A stretch of 64,000 bases of DNA, taken from the NCBI GenBank assembly GCA_031216445.1, contig CM062214.1:11959501-12023500 (forward strand). The letters are read 5' to 3'. Below the pieces are notes generated by a model. It made no database searches and was not told where the DNA came from. It saw only the letters and a program-made list of their open reading frames with translations. Positions 23,545 to 37,200 of this stretch are shown one piece after another. The DNA comes from Lateolabrax maculatus (Eukaryota; Chordata; Actinopteri; Acropomatiformes; Lateolabracidae). A program made the position numbers and the translations under genes. Every line of letters begins with the position of its first letter. Positions within the stretch are counted from its first letter, which is position 1.

Positions 23545-26500
23545 GAAGTCTTCAATAACACCCATGTTTATTGCTCAGTTATGCAGCACCAAAACTTGGT
23601 GATCCTATTTCTTTTTTATTGTATTATGGTCGCTTTTCTTTTGGACCTGCATCCGTTTTTTTTTCTTTGCACAAATAAAATTTGCCTCAACTCACTCCCT
23701 TTTCATAGTTATCAGCAGGACAGTCCTGGTGGACAGCTAAGACGCAACAACACTTCAAGCAATGTGAACGCTGTGCTTCTCTGAACTCCACAGTGAGGAC
23801 CCATGTGTTATTCCCTTGTCTTCTAAAAGAGCTTTGGCTGGGTCAGCAGCCAACTGTAATCTTGGGCAATATAAAATAAAATTAACTTGATTGAACATTC
23901 CTGTATTAGCTTTACTATCTAGGTTTATAAACTATAACATCTGCCAATAATATTCATTGCAGACCATAGTGGTTTCATACAGAAACACTCACTTAGTAGC
24001 CAACTGCCCTCTTCGTCCTGTTGCTGTTGGTTGTTTCTTTGGTGTATCTTTTTAAGACAGTTTCAAGTTCCCCTTTGGCACACACACTCGCCCCCCTCTG
24101 CACAAGTCTAAGCAACAGAAAGCAACAAAAACAGTCAAGTGAGACTTGCTGCAACATACTGACTCTCTCAGCAGCACAGACTTTATTGTCCTGGCTAGCA
24201 GTGCTGCTGGCTGGCCAAAACTTTGGCAGCCTGAACTGCTGCTTCTATTTGTTGTATTTTCTCAGCAGTGGACTTTGGCACATAAAGGTGCTCTGACAGC
24301 ATTATAAAATAAAAGTAAAGTAAGCCATATTATCCCCTATGTATATGTATACCTGGAAGTCATCCTGACTGTGTGAAATGTAGAATCCAACTCCCACAGC
24401 TGGTTGAGCTGTACTAATATTGTTCGTTTTAGCATTGCAAATTTTGTACACATAAAGTAAAAGGTGCATTATATAGCAGTATGTTTCATAGGAAGGCACA
24501 ATGTACAATAACACAATATTTTTTTTATATACAGTCTATACCAAGGGATAAGAAGAAACCATGCTGTTTATGCAACACTGCACATAGACAGCATTTGCAA
24601 CCAGTGGGCCATTCTTTTTTCCAGTGTCAAAACATCTTATTCAATCTTGTTGCTAACTCTCAACACAAATCAATGAACAAATCAATAAGGTTCATTAAAT
24701 TGAAATCCGACAGGATTAACTGTAGTTGCTTGGTCACCAAGAAAACAAAAATACAGACTCAAGCTACTCTATCACTGTATCTGGACAGAGTGACACAGGG
24801 GCAGTCTGGGTTTTCACTAATGGGTCTTGCTGCAACTCAGAAGACAATGAAAGGGCTGACAGACTAATTTCAATGGTCCACTATTGATTTAAATCCCTTT
24901 TTCTAAGCCATGTGTTGTCTGCTGACTCTGAGTTGAGTCCTCTAGCTCTAACAAAGGATGACTATGCAGTGTACATGTCATTTCCACAAGTAAAAAATTC
25001 CAATTCAAGTGTACCTTTTGAAACACAGGTATAACTAACATCTTCATAACTTCTTTTACGTGTGTGATCATAATCATTACACAATATAGGATATAATCCA
25101 TCCACAAAAAGAAATTACCCTTTACTTTGCACAGAAGATTTTTGATCTTTCCATAAGAAATGGATTGCTTATCGACATGGAACACCTGAAGCAGGAAAAA
25201 AGGAAAATCCCTTTGAAGATTGAAATCTTGTAAGGGTTTGGGATTCATACAAGCAACAGTATATGATAAGTATGATTGGGATTGATGTTGTGATATTGAT
25301 AATCTGTAACCTGATTTACATGTAGCTGGTGAGCACAAATTACAGTAAAGAAGTGCACTCTTGAATTGTGAGACGTTTCTGCATTACCAGGGTTTTTTTT
25401 GGTGCAGATTACTTTAATCTGAAATTCTCCACAACCCACCTTGAACAGTTCACTACACCCCTTATTGGCTGCTCAGCCGACCATGACTCGCTAGACATTA
25501 GTTCCCTATTTACTGTCAAAACCCTCACAAATACATGCCAAGCAGACAGGTCAGCAGGTGCTAACATTCAAACATTATATAAATTATACTGGAATTCCAA
25601 CAAAGGAGGACAGAGCCTGTGTCGATCACGTGGGCCATGTGAAAAGGAATATAAATACAACATAGACAGGTTGATGCTGGACCCCGGGGACACAAGAAAA
25701 CAAGTCTTACAAGGATGTTACATGGAAAAACATCACCCAGACTCCTGACACTTTACACCTACACATGGGAACACACAAACTGAGCAGACATGGTCCAAAC
25801 GCCTGTTATGTAATACCCCTGTTGTGAATAATAATTTAAGTATGATGTGAAAACGGAAAAAAAAAAAAAAAAGTTCCTTTAAGCAAGTATCTATTTTAAA
25901 GATGTTCCTGGACAAGTTGGTTATAGTAATACATCTACTATTTTACTGTTTACTCATATTTAGATCCATGGAGATTTTGATGTGACAGCATCAAACACCT
26001 GCAGCATTGTTACCTTCTTGATGTGTCAGACATACATTATTCTCCACTTCCATTGTTGCTCTTTTGATCTGATGCTTCTATCAGATGAAACATGCTGTTG
26101 GGGGCCTGACTGGTGCATTATGATGGAAGGTGACATATCAGCTACACACATCACTGAATATCTACAGGAATGTATTGATTTACAAAACAAAATTATTTTT
26201 ACACCCTGCTCTCTATCGTGTCCTGATGTCAGTTTGAATGATCACGTGAAAGTGAGGCTTAGTCTGCTGTCATAGAGCAGAAAAAGGCTACTTACATCTA
26301 TTGATCTACTGTCCTTCCAGTTACGGCCTATTGGGTGCAGTCATAAGTCTGACTTTGATTTTACTAGTCACTTTTGAGAAGCAAAACACTTATTCATTTG
26401 TGCTTCGGAAATGAGATTATTATATAACCTTACCATTCTGCAGGGCATGTTTGTGTATCCTTTTATTCTTTTCCTTGAATGTATCCATAGGCTGAACAAT

Positions 26501-28000
26501 GTATAGAAGCTTTGCATGGCAGACACTGAGTGTGTGTGCAAGGCTGTATGTTCACGGGTGCTTTAACGAATAAGAGTCAGGAAAGTGTCATTTATAGTGA
26601 GTGTTCAACACTTTGGTGCTGGAGTAACATGAAGTATTTACATGTCTTTCTTCTATGTAATAACATCAAGATCCCTGGCCTTGACTTATAGCTCACACAG
26701 TCGGTGACATGTCCTCTGAAAAGCCTATTCATGCGGAACATATTTGAATTTCATAAGAAAAAAAACCACCTTTGAATAATGAAAGTTCTGGAATAATTGC
26801 AAGGCTTGTTGATACAGCATCATATCACCTGCTATGAGTGAAAGGAAATAATTGTTTCGGCCTGTTCAAGCTTTCGTTTGCATGCTAAAACTGCTTGAGA
26901 TTTTAAGGGGCAGGACTGCACATTTATGTGAACCAATGTCACTGTCAACATGGATTATTGACATTTGGGGCTATTGGCACGTGTCTTGTTTTTGAATGAT
27001 GATTATAATGACAACAGTGCTGTAGGTGGCAAAGATGCCCCAGAAAAGAGAGAGACATATGACTGTCAGAGAACTGCAGTGGGGTCATACGAGTTTTAAA
27101 GATTTGTTTTTTTTTTTTAGAATAAATAGACAGTAGTTTTGATGTTCTGCTGTTGTTGTGGCCAGAAATAGCAAAGAAGGAGATAAGCCTGAGGAAGACA
27201 ATCGGCGACATCCATGTCTCAGGTGAATATAAGATGCAATACTTCATCGCCATGTCAGCATAGCTACATTTAGTTGATAGGAATTTGTTTCACTGCTATA
27301 CATCAGCATGTCAGTCAAGAACACACGCACACGCTCACACAAAGTTTCCACAGTAGCTCATTCATAAGTGACAGTGCCTCAATTTTGCATGTCCCCCACA
27401 AACTCTACAAAGCCCAAGTCACCATCATATCAAACTCACCAGTAAAGTGCTCGTAAGCAGTTTGTTGAGGCCTGATAGCAATTGGATTTCCTATGGCCCA
27501 AAAAATAAATTCATTTTTTAAAAGCTAAGCATATATCACTCTCATTATAACTGTCATACATTGACATTTCACTTGAAGTGGTAATAGACACATTTTTTGC
27601 TTTATCTTACTTTGCTTTAACACTACTCATTATGAAGTAAATGTTGATTGCACAGTGTAATGGCTATACATTAATGGCACCATCTGTCCTTAGGTTGGTT
27701 CCCTATAAGCCTCGATTTCATTATGCAATTGTCTGCCACTGGGCACGATTTTAAAAAATAAAGGCTTACTGCACAAGGCATTCTTACTTGATCAGTAAGT
27801 AACACAACCTTCCCACTTCTTAATACTACCAGATCTTTTACTCTGCCTTTATCACAGCACTGAGACCAGGGTTTATATGGTCGTTTCTTGCTTTAGACAG
27901 TAGTCAGGTAACTAGCAGTTACCATGTTTCCGCGAAAATCATGATGTTGCAGATCATATTCCTTTTCCGAGGGGTGATCCGCAGCCGCAGCTCATCTATT
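23545..28000. other. Non-coding stretch
   Basis: No gene or recognised mobile element is seen. The longest open frames are 149 codons (24889-25338, minus) and 126 codons (25368-25748, plus), neither with a recognisable domain. An A-run lies at about 25857-25872. Confidence 0.5.
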
Positions 28001-30366
28001 TTGTTTGAACACTGAGCAGGAAAATGCTGGGTGGAGATCGCTGATGAGGAGTTAGCTCTAGTCTAGCTTTCAGCCCTTATGGTCTCAACGTTGAGCTGGG
28101 TTGCAGTGTTGGCGATCTGTGGAACGAGCCTGAGATCGCCAAGACAATGGTACACAAGACTGTTGTGAGTGAACAGGCTTGAAACAAATAACTACTAATT
28201 TGCAGAACGCATTGTGCATGTCCCCCCATCTTGGTCAACTAGCAACAAAGAACACGATTTCTTGTGGTGGCCTTTCTAAAATGAGCAGTGGAGAAAGTTA
28301 CTCTGTTCTGTTGCAGACAGCTGCGAAAATAAAAATAACACTTGAAAATGCTAGGAGGGTGTAACGGGGATAAAAGTTGAAAAAAGTGACTGCTGCCACT
28401 TTAAATAAAATGACAACACATTCAGTTATATTGGCTATATTAAACCATAGCAACAAAAATACTTACTTCTGATTTTCTGGCATTTTCCATTAAAATTATA
28501 TATTTGTACACCTTTAAAAACTGTGGCCTCCTTTATAACCTGTGTTGCATATATCACCAAGTACGATTTTGGTTTTCATATAGTTTTTGTGTGTAAAATC
28601 ACTGCAGTGAACACGACTGGAGACACACACTTTGCTTTCTCCAGTCACCTCACCCGGCATCTTCACCACTGGCACATATGGATTGTGTAAATTCGGAGAG
28701 TCTGGAAATAAAGCCAGTGACAGCTCTTGCACAATCATTTTCACTCCATATCGGCATTATGAGCCCTAACCATAATGCAGGCCAAGTTCACCATAACAAA
28801 AAATAAATAAATAAACAAATTGTGTTCACCTATCAAACTTACATTTTCAAATGATATCCCATGGTGCGGGATACCACTGAGGTGTTGTCAGTTTGGTTGC
28901 TGTAAACATATAAATACTTCGAGACACTCGTGCGTAATGCAACATGATGGATGCATTGGCACTAATAGAAGATTCTCTCGGTTGTTGCCATGATTCACCC
29001 CAAAGAACCATTGATCAGTTAAACTGTTCAAAATCAGGGCACAGAGTATATTAAACCACTGGAAACCATAGCAACAATGGTTACGTACATTTCATGATTA
29101 ATTATCTTGCTGACTGGTGAAACCAACCAATCAATGGGATGAACTAAATTCAAACAAACGATTAAGCTCCTATGTGTAGGATTTATAAAAGCCTGACTCT
29201 TAACAACTCTGCCAGTGAAACTCCATCTGCTAAAATGTCTAAGATTCTTTTTTCAAAGGGGGTACCATCCCTAAAAGCAACTGTTCATCCTCAGTGACTT
29301 GCTTTTCAAGTCCCCTTACAATCTCAAAGTGGTGTTCTGTGAGTTCTGAGGCAGATGTTGTATTGATTCAAGCCCATGTTCTACATATCTTTTTTTTTTC
29401 TTTTGGGAGACCTATCCGAAGATGGAGGTTTGACGTTCTATATGACTTGCAAAGGGAGATGGATGCTGAGACACATGATTCGTCTGTGCACTGGACATTA
29501 GCACAAACTGCTGCTTATTCTCTACAACAGGTGCCTTCAGAAAAAGTTCACAAGTATAGTGTGGTAAGACATAACAAATAAAACCCACTACAGGCCAATA
29601 ATACATGTTAAATAAAAACTACAAATTGAGAAGCTGCCTTTGTAGCTGTTGCCTTTTTTTTTTGGCCCAGGTGGCACATCATGGAGCAGGGTAACATCAA
29701 TACACTTCAGTCTCAGATCCATTTGTCTGTTTCAGAAGGTGGTAAAAATAGAACAGAACAGCATGTGTGAGTGTTTCACTGGAGGTCTTAAAATAGCTTG
29801 GTTTTTACAGCACACCAACTAATGCCAGCCAAGGCCAGGTGAGAAGAGACTCAAATCACAGGTTGTGCTAAAGGACAAAACACATAAACTGGGAACGTGA
29901 GGGACACAACCATCAAGCCAAAATGTAAAACGTCATGCCAAAGGGAGTCTGACACTAGAAATATTGTAGGGAGTGACTATCTCACCATTGAAAACATACC
30001 TAACATTTTATTAAACATAACATAAAGAAACCATTTAAACTATTTTGATTTAAAAGTGTTGTATTTGATAATACAATCTTTTAATCTCAACAAATGTTCT
30101 CTACAGAGCATTGCCACAAAAAGGAGTAAAACAGCAAACCTATATTTGTGGTGTGCCACTTTATTGTGCAACAACAATAAAAAAAAAAAACATGCTTTTA
30201 TTCTGTAAACAAATATGGTTGAACATATGTCTATGATGTGACAGGCAGGGACCCTGGTGATTTATGGATGTCGTGTCACATGTTTTTCGAATCACAGACT
30301 CACAAAAAAGCTTTTCATGTAAAAACGTGAACTTCATACAGGCCTTTAACCCCTGCATCTGCTCCA

Positions 30367-30382
30367 CCCCCCCCCCCCCCCC
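30367..30382. repeat. C16 homopolymer run
   Basis: Sixteen consecutive C residues follow GCTCCA. Long poly-C/poly-G runs are rare in AT-rich vertebrate DNA and are prone to G-quadruplex formation on the minus strand and to sequencing error. The run length should be treated as approximate. Confidence 0.85.
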
Positions 30383-32518
30383 GACTGTAGTTGCATGGGG
30401 CAGCCTGCCCCTTTGAATGTGTACAAATGTGTGAGAAAAGCGTTCCTAGAACCTTGCTCACAGCAAAATGTCCTGGTTTAACAAAGAGTAAAACATTGTT
30501 TAGGACTGATTACTATTCAAGCACACAATCTTAGGTGTTAATAATTTCTGTTGTACTGATTAGTTGAATATATTTTGGGGAGGTGAGAAATTACTATTTA
30601 TTTTGTCAATATTATTTTCTAATTTGATAAACATTGTTTGTTTGTGGGGTATGAATAAAAAGCAAACCCTGTTTATGGTCCTGCAGTGGAAACCAGCTTA
30701 GAGATTTTAGTGAAAGCAATGGAAGTAGTGGCTGTTCAGAGACAGGAAGCCTCTGCTCCCAAGAAGATGAAGAGATGGAAGATGAGACTAGAACACATTA
30801 GTGCATTGTGAACAGGAAAGTAATCAAACCATCAAGATGGCTAGAGAAACAGCATGCTATGTGGGTTATTGGCACTAAATTCAGTATACACTAACTGCAT
30901 ATCTGGGTCAGAGTGGTTGAAACTGACATACCGTCTATTGTTTTGCAAGGCTTCCAGGAAAGCAGGTATTTTGCTGGGGTTGCCATGTAGCGTACACCTG
31001 CAGAATAAAAACTTTCAATGCAAACTGGCACACTGAGTGTCTTCATACTAATCATGTCCTACCAGGTGACAACTAGAGGTATGCAGTGAAGGAGAAGAGA
31101 GAGTGAATGATTGTCAAGGCCATTTGGGTCACAGGCTGTTACACTAGTAGCAAAAATGCATTTTTGGTGATTGAACAGAACATACATTCACATCACATTT
31201 AACGTCTCATGCTGTGATGTTAACTTTATAATTAAGAGATATGGTGCAGTTGGTCTGCTGTGTGTAGTCTTAAAACATTAACATTTGACAGTGATTTCAA
31301 TACCGGGCCTACAGCAACATGTATCATTTATATCAAAGATGCCACATAATGGATGTGGTAAAAGTTGATGTTAAACATCCTAAGGAGGAAAGACCCATCC
31401 ATCCTTCACTAAAGGAGACTTCAGGAACAGCTTTGGGTTTAACAACATTATTGTGCAAGACAAGGAGGGAAGGGAACATACAGATTTTGACTGTGTGTCC
31501 TAGTCTGCAGGCAAACTAAAATTCCTGCAACGGCTTGTGCGCATTGTGTGCCACACCCTCTGTGAGCTGAGCACTAGATCAAGTGTGAAGCATATTGTCT
31601 TTAAATTTCATAAAGGGATGAGACTATAGTTTAAAGAATCAAAGCTAAAAATCACATATTGCTACAAAGCACAAAGCCTTGAGCTACCCTAAAGTTCAGT
31701 GAACATACATCACATTGGAAAGCCATTAATAAACCTGTCAGTACACAGACCAACCTCAGCCTGACTTTCATTACCACTGTTATTCTGCGTGTTTGCTGTA
31801 CTATGCGATCCACAGAAAATAAGCTCAGTATCACCCCCTCTGTTAAAAGCATGAACTTAGAGAGGAAACATCCCCAGTCTATATTTGCAATGCCCTCTAT
31901 AAACTTCCTGCTGCAGCCTAGGGCAGGGAAGTGTGAATCTGAGCTTAGCTGCACTGCAGAGATGTGTGTTGAAGGTTTAGATGTGGCCTGAACCGTATGT
32001 GTAACTGGTACAGTAACAGATTTGTGGATGTTTAGATTTGTAAACTCAGAGACACGACATGGTGAGCAACCATGCAAAGGGTCAGCACACGTACTGTATA
32101 TTACTTGGTTGCAAGCAGAGTACGATAGAGTTAGGTCCAACTTTCTGACATCAAATTCTGTGAAAAGGCATCTTGAGTCAGTAAAAAATGTCTAGATCTA
32201 TATATATTATTTTGAAAACAATTGAATGTCAGTGTTTGCTCTGCGGACACCTTTGCTATCCACCTTTCCTCCATGGTGAAGCTGCTCTGTCTCCCTTTTT
32301 TAACAACTCTGTCACTGCTCAGTTTATTTCAGAAGGTGGATCAGGACCCCATTACCCAACTCACTTTGAGCAACCCACCCCTTTTTTATTAGCAGCATAA
32401 TGGCACAGATACATTATCAGAGCTAATCAGAGTCAAATGAAGAAAAGTAGTGGAGTGAGACTGCAGGAATTACCTTTTTTTTCTCTCCCTGCAGTGCTGC
32501 CATACTGACAGAGCCGTG

Positions 32519-32725
32519 TTAAACTTTTCCAACCTCCCTCTCTCTTTTATTTCTACTGCTCTTATTTCATTTTCTCCCTCTAAGCCTCCCCTTGTTTTTT
32601 GCTCTCCATTTTTGGTCCTGATGTTTTTCCCTTTTTAGACCTTCTCCTACCTCTCACATCTCTTTCTCTGTATCTCTTCTCTCTCCCTCTCTGTCCTCCA
32701 TATCTTTCTCTCTTCTTTTCCTCAG
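32519..32725 (+). other. Polypyrimidine tract ending in an acceptor-like CTCAG
   Basis: About 200 bases are dominated by C and T and end TCTTCTTTTCCTCAG, immediately followed by GGACTGCC. This is the form of a strong vertebrate splice acceptor. Downstream, one plus-strand frame stays open for about 59 codons (32728-32904), but its product has no recognisable domain. It may be a real 3' splice site of an unknown exon or simply low-complexity CT-rich DNA. Confidence 0.25.
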
Positions 32726-33689
32726 GGACTGCCTGTTTGATATTCTACTTGTGTGGCGGGGCGGCAGGATGGATTAGAGCATGGACAGGCCCCACAAACC
32801 ACCCTGATCTACAGGACAGCTTTTCAATCACTTCTCCAATGCTGTTCCACCTATATAAATACAAGCACAGGGAGCGAGGCACAGAGCAAGAGGGAAAAAA
32901 GTGAAAATAATAGAGAGGGATAAAAACAAACAGGAAAGGACAAATGTAGAATTTTATGAAGTAGCACTGATGCTGTGCTAACAGGGAGAAATATGCCAGA
33001 CCCTAAGAGTTACATTTCCCACTTTCATTGAGTTTAAGCATATCAAGTGTCTGCATGTACTGTTTGGAACACAAGCCAGCTCAAAGAGAGAACAATGGCT
33101 CATTTGCACCTGTTATGGCTCGCAGCAGTTTCTGTTTCACAATGGATGGCCTGCATAGGTTTCCCTTTGGCTTTTTTTCGAAGGGACAAGTTTGTTTTTT
33201 TCTCTTTCCCAGTGTGTTTATACTCTGTCCTACCTTGATCCTCAGGTCCTTTCGCATTTAGACGAAAATTGCAGATCTCTCATGTGGGTAAAACAGAATT
33301 ACTGTGCTTCCCCAGCCTTTTTTTTTTATTGGATCAATAGGGTGATCTTCCAAGACCGACATTAGGGGGCATTATAAAAAGGTTACAAATGAGAGTGTTT
33401 AGTCCATTGCACTCTCCTCAGGTACTAGGAGAGTATCGATCCATTGTGTCTCATCAAACTGTTTTGTTTCAAAAGGACACTTGAACAGTAATCACCTTCA
33501 AAAGGTGAGATAATAGGATGCTGTGAAATTGTAGTAGCTTACCCAAACCACTGATGGCTAATGCTATCAAATACAGGTGGTATTATTTCAGGAGATTATT
33601 TCAGAAGAGAATTCATTTTGTCCAGAGTGAACAAATATTTATTGACAAAGTGTGCAATAAATATGAGAAATGTGAAAGTCATTGCAGAT

Positions 33690-34270
33690 AGCACCCCATC
33701 GTGACATCATCATATTTAAAGGGGTTAGAGAAACCATGCGTAGTATAGGATGGGAGCCCCCTGATGAAGCCTAGACACTGGTCGTGGTGGTAATAGGATG
33801 AGGAGATGGCTGAAGATATGGATGGATGTGGAGAAGAGCGGGCTCTGATGACTGGGACTGGGAGTGATGAAACTGGATGTGAATGGGGTGGAGGAGGGTA
33901 GCAGCAATTTCGTTCTGAAATGACGGCTGACAGCAGCAGAGAGGAGAACAGATTTAAAGTTTGACCGTGGCGATGTGATTGGCTCACGGAGACGGTGGCA
34001 AAATCTGATTGGTTTAGCTGAAAGAGAAAACGGCCATAGATCATAGATCAGATCAGATGAGAGGAAAACAGGAGAGGAGAGAGAGGGAGAGCAAGAGATG
34101 TGAATGAACGTAGCATAGATATAGTTTTCCTCGTTAAACTTATGTTGAGTATCATGTTGTGTCTGTGTATGATCAATGGGATTTGCAAAAGACCCACTTC
34201 AGTTAAGTAATTTTCTATTACCCCTGATGATACATTTGCTTTATTTAAGAATTTAAGACAAAAAGCATGC
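33690..34270. repeat. Possible fish interspersed repeat
   Basis: The segment includes GGATGGATGTGGAGAAGAGC, TGATGACTGGGACTGGGAG, GATGTGATTGGCTCACGGAG and AAATCTGATTGGTTTAGCTG, then ACTTATGTTGAGTATCATG. It has the mixed composition and the paired GATTGG-type words of dispersed fish repeats, and parts seem familiar. I cannot name a family or mark ends. A 121-codon minus frame crosses it without recognisable protein features. Confidence 0.3.
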
Positions 34271-34274
34271 TGTG

Positions 34275-37200
34275 GAGTCCGTCTATTCATCAGTGAATAC
34301 ACTGAGCATGTTTTATTTAAAGTAACATAACTTTATTTATACATTATGTAGCGACAAGCTGAGAAAACTAGTTGAAAGTGCTGATGTGGGCCTTTCACAC
34401 AGTATATCACTTAGACCATAGAAAATGTCTTGAAAGATGTTTTTTGAATTATTCAATTTTGAATTATTAATTTTTTTCAGTGATTTACGATGACATACAC
34501 ACTGAAGATTTTCAAATCAAAAGGCACAAAAATGAGTTAGGATAAAATCATGTATTTGAGTGTGTAAAAAGAGAAACAATATTTTTTCTAATCAAAACTA
34601 TTCTATGCTAATATGTTGCATGATTATCACTAAGATCTGACCTTTTCTATAGATTCCTGTGTCATTTTTTCTGGCAGCTTTATTCTTACTTGTTACTTAC
34701 TAAGAACAGTTTTAAAAGGTGTTAAACAAGGACAAAAATGAAGGCATAGAAAGTCATCAAAAATTAACAAAAATTAATCAAGATTCCAGAGAGATCCATT
34801 GACCAAGCTGATGTCTTCAATTTCCAACAAGAATTATAAAAGTCATTATTTCACAAATACACATTGACACTTGTCATGTATCATAATTACTTTTTTTATT
34901 TTTTCTCACATGGATCCAGACATTCTCTATTAGTTTCCAGGCCTTTAGGGCATGGGCTGGTATTGGGGTTTTATGAACAGCTGAGCTGGTGGGAGGACTT
35001 GAGACTCTATGTCAGTGATCACAAAGACCAGCATAAAGCACCAGGTCACATACTGTACAGTACACAAGGACGATGAGGGTGCATCCAAGTGCACTTGCTA
35101 CTTAAGTGCTTATGCAATAAGTGCAATGTATTACGTGCATAAAAAAATAAAAATAAATGTCTGGCGCACTGGAATATACTAAATTAGCAGGGTGCAATGA
35201 TTAGTCAATATATGTAATGCAAGTTACATTACTCAACTCATGCAGTATATTTGAAACAGGAGAGCTTCTCATGGCCATAGGGCTAACAAAATAGAGAGAA
35301 AAGTCTGGACTGGCTTCCCATGTTGAAAAATAACATGGTTGTCCAAGAACGGCAATGTATAAACAAGTGGCATTACAGTACAAATCTGCGATCAGAGGCA
35401 TGTGATTTGCTTTGTTTGTGAGCTATTGGATGTCATGTCATGTTTTTGCAAGAGTAATGTTTTTTGCAATAGACTGATCCATACAGTGACTGTAATGTGC
35501 AGTTTCTCTGTTGCAGTACAATGAAAGTAAAAATAATAATAAAAAAAAACAAAACAAAACTTAACACTTTGTTTAACTAAAGTGATTAATAAGGTTGCAT
35601 TTAATTGGAATTGGGTTTTTTTTTATAGGAAGAAAAAAATAATACCATTGCTGCCAAAACTGTGAAATGCATTAGTTTGTTTGAACATCCACTCCAGACA
35701 CATTTAAAATGTGCAAAATAACTGTCCATCTTAATATTTTATCATGGTTTATTACCATAAAGTATCAATGTACTATAATGTAATGTATCAAATGTACTGC
35801 ATTATTTTTTGTCCCCACAGGATAGGCTGCAGTAAAGCACAACCTTTAACTGTGACCTAAAAAAAAAACATTATCTTTTATGTATTAGTAGAGTCACTAT
35901 TTTTTTTAAAACTCATTTGATTAATTGCATCTTCACATGTGAAAAATGACCTACCAGTATACCAGTAGATTTCAGAGGTTGAGCATTGACTTCACCTTCA
36001 GATGGCGAAAGAAAACTGGTCTGCTCATATCATCACACCACCATTATATTACCACACGCTTGAGTGGATAGAATGATTAACTTTGCTGTGTAGTGATTTT
36101 CCATTGAAGTAAATAAATATATACAAAATGCAGACCTTACTGTCATCTTGAAATATAGCATTGCATGAGATTGAAGGTGAGCTGAGTTATTAAACTTTGC
36201 CATTATAACCAACCAGAAGCCCTTATGTATGCCTACACATGCGGAACTTATTTAACAAGTATGAATTAGTTTTGGAGTTCCGCAGCAAGTATGTCTTGTG
36301 TTGATTTTTATCATTCACAATAACTCCTCACCACTGTGTATCACACAGCAGAACAACTTTGGTACATGGGCCACCCATACAGCCTCCGTTGTTAGTGACA
36401 GCTCATATGCGACATTTAGTGATCTTCCCCAGAGCACTGGAGGGCTAATGAAATATGTGATGTCTGAGAGTGACTGGGTAACCTCTAATCCTGAATATAT
36501 GAAAGAACATTAATGGTATTATAATACTTTGCCCCTCCCACCTTTGAAAGAGTGTTCTCGCAGGCTTTGTGTAAGTGGACTGAACTAAGTTGGGCTGAAT
36601 TCAGGGGCATACATACAATAGCGCTAGTGCATTTGGAAGTGTTAGGTGTTTTCAAATGCAACATTTCATTTTGAGATAAAACTACCAAGTCATTGTTTGA
36701 AACAGTCAAAGATATTGGAGAAGATGAGGTGCTTTATCTGTAGTGCCTAAATTTCCTCTGATCACAAACACATTTGAGGGAAAACACCTTTTTGCACAGC
36801 TTATTCAAATCTGACATAGTGTTAATATCACTGCACCCACCATGTTGCTGTACATGCACAAGCATAACAATTTCTCTAACACCATAACACCTATCATTTC
36901 CATATCCATCATTCTTCATGTCTTTTTTCTCTTCAAGAAACAGAGGAGCTGAAGTTAGAGACCCTCTCAAAAGTGCATGCTAGTGGTCCAAAAGATCTTG
37001 TCAAGTATTTGTAAAATGGTTTTCTTATTTTGTAAATAGACATTACTAACAAATGGACCTCCTCCAATTGCATGCACAATGTTCTTAAAAAAGTTATAGT
37101 TCAATGAGCTATTATGGCCCATTTTTTTGTAAATAGCTTTTAATTTTTCATCATAGACATTTCAGACCATCTATAAGTTAATCTGGACCTCCTCCTGTTA

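Larger units (their letters stand above)
28000..33680. other. Non-coding stretch
   Basis: No gene is supported. The block 27900-28130 is more GC-rich than its flanks and may be an old repeat. TATATTAAACCA and CCATAGCAACAA occur close together at about 28436-28456 and again at 29046-29076. A C-run and a polypyrimidine tract are listed separately. The 162-codon minus frame at 31652-32140 has no recognisable domain. Confidence 0.5.

Noticed and set aside
24889..25338. 149-codon minus-strand open frame
   Set aside because: No recognisable motif, and no splice or promoter context that would support a single-exon gene.
31652..32140. 162-codon minus-strand open frame
   Set aside because: No domain, signal peptide or repeat pattern typical of a protein family is visible, and Cys, Ser and hydrophobic residues are mixed as in chance translation.
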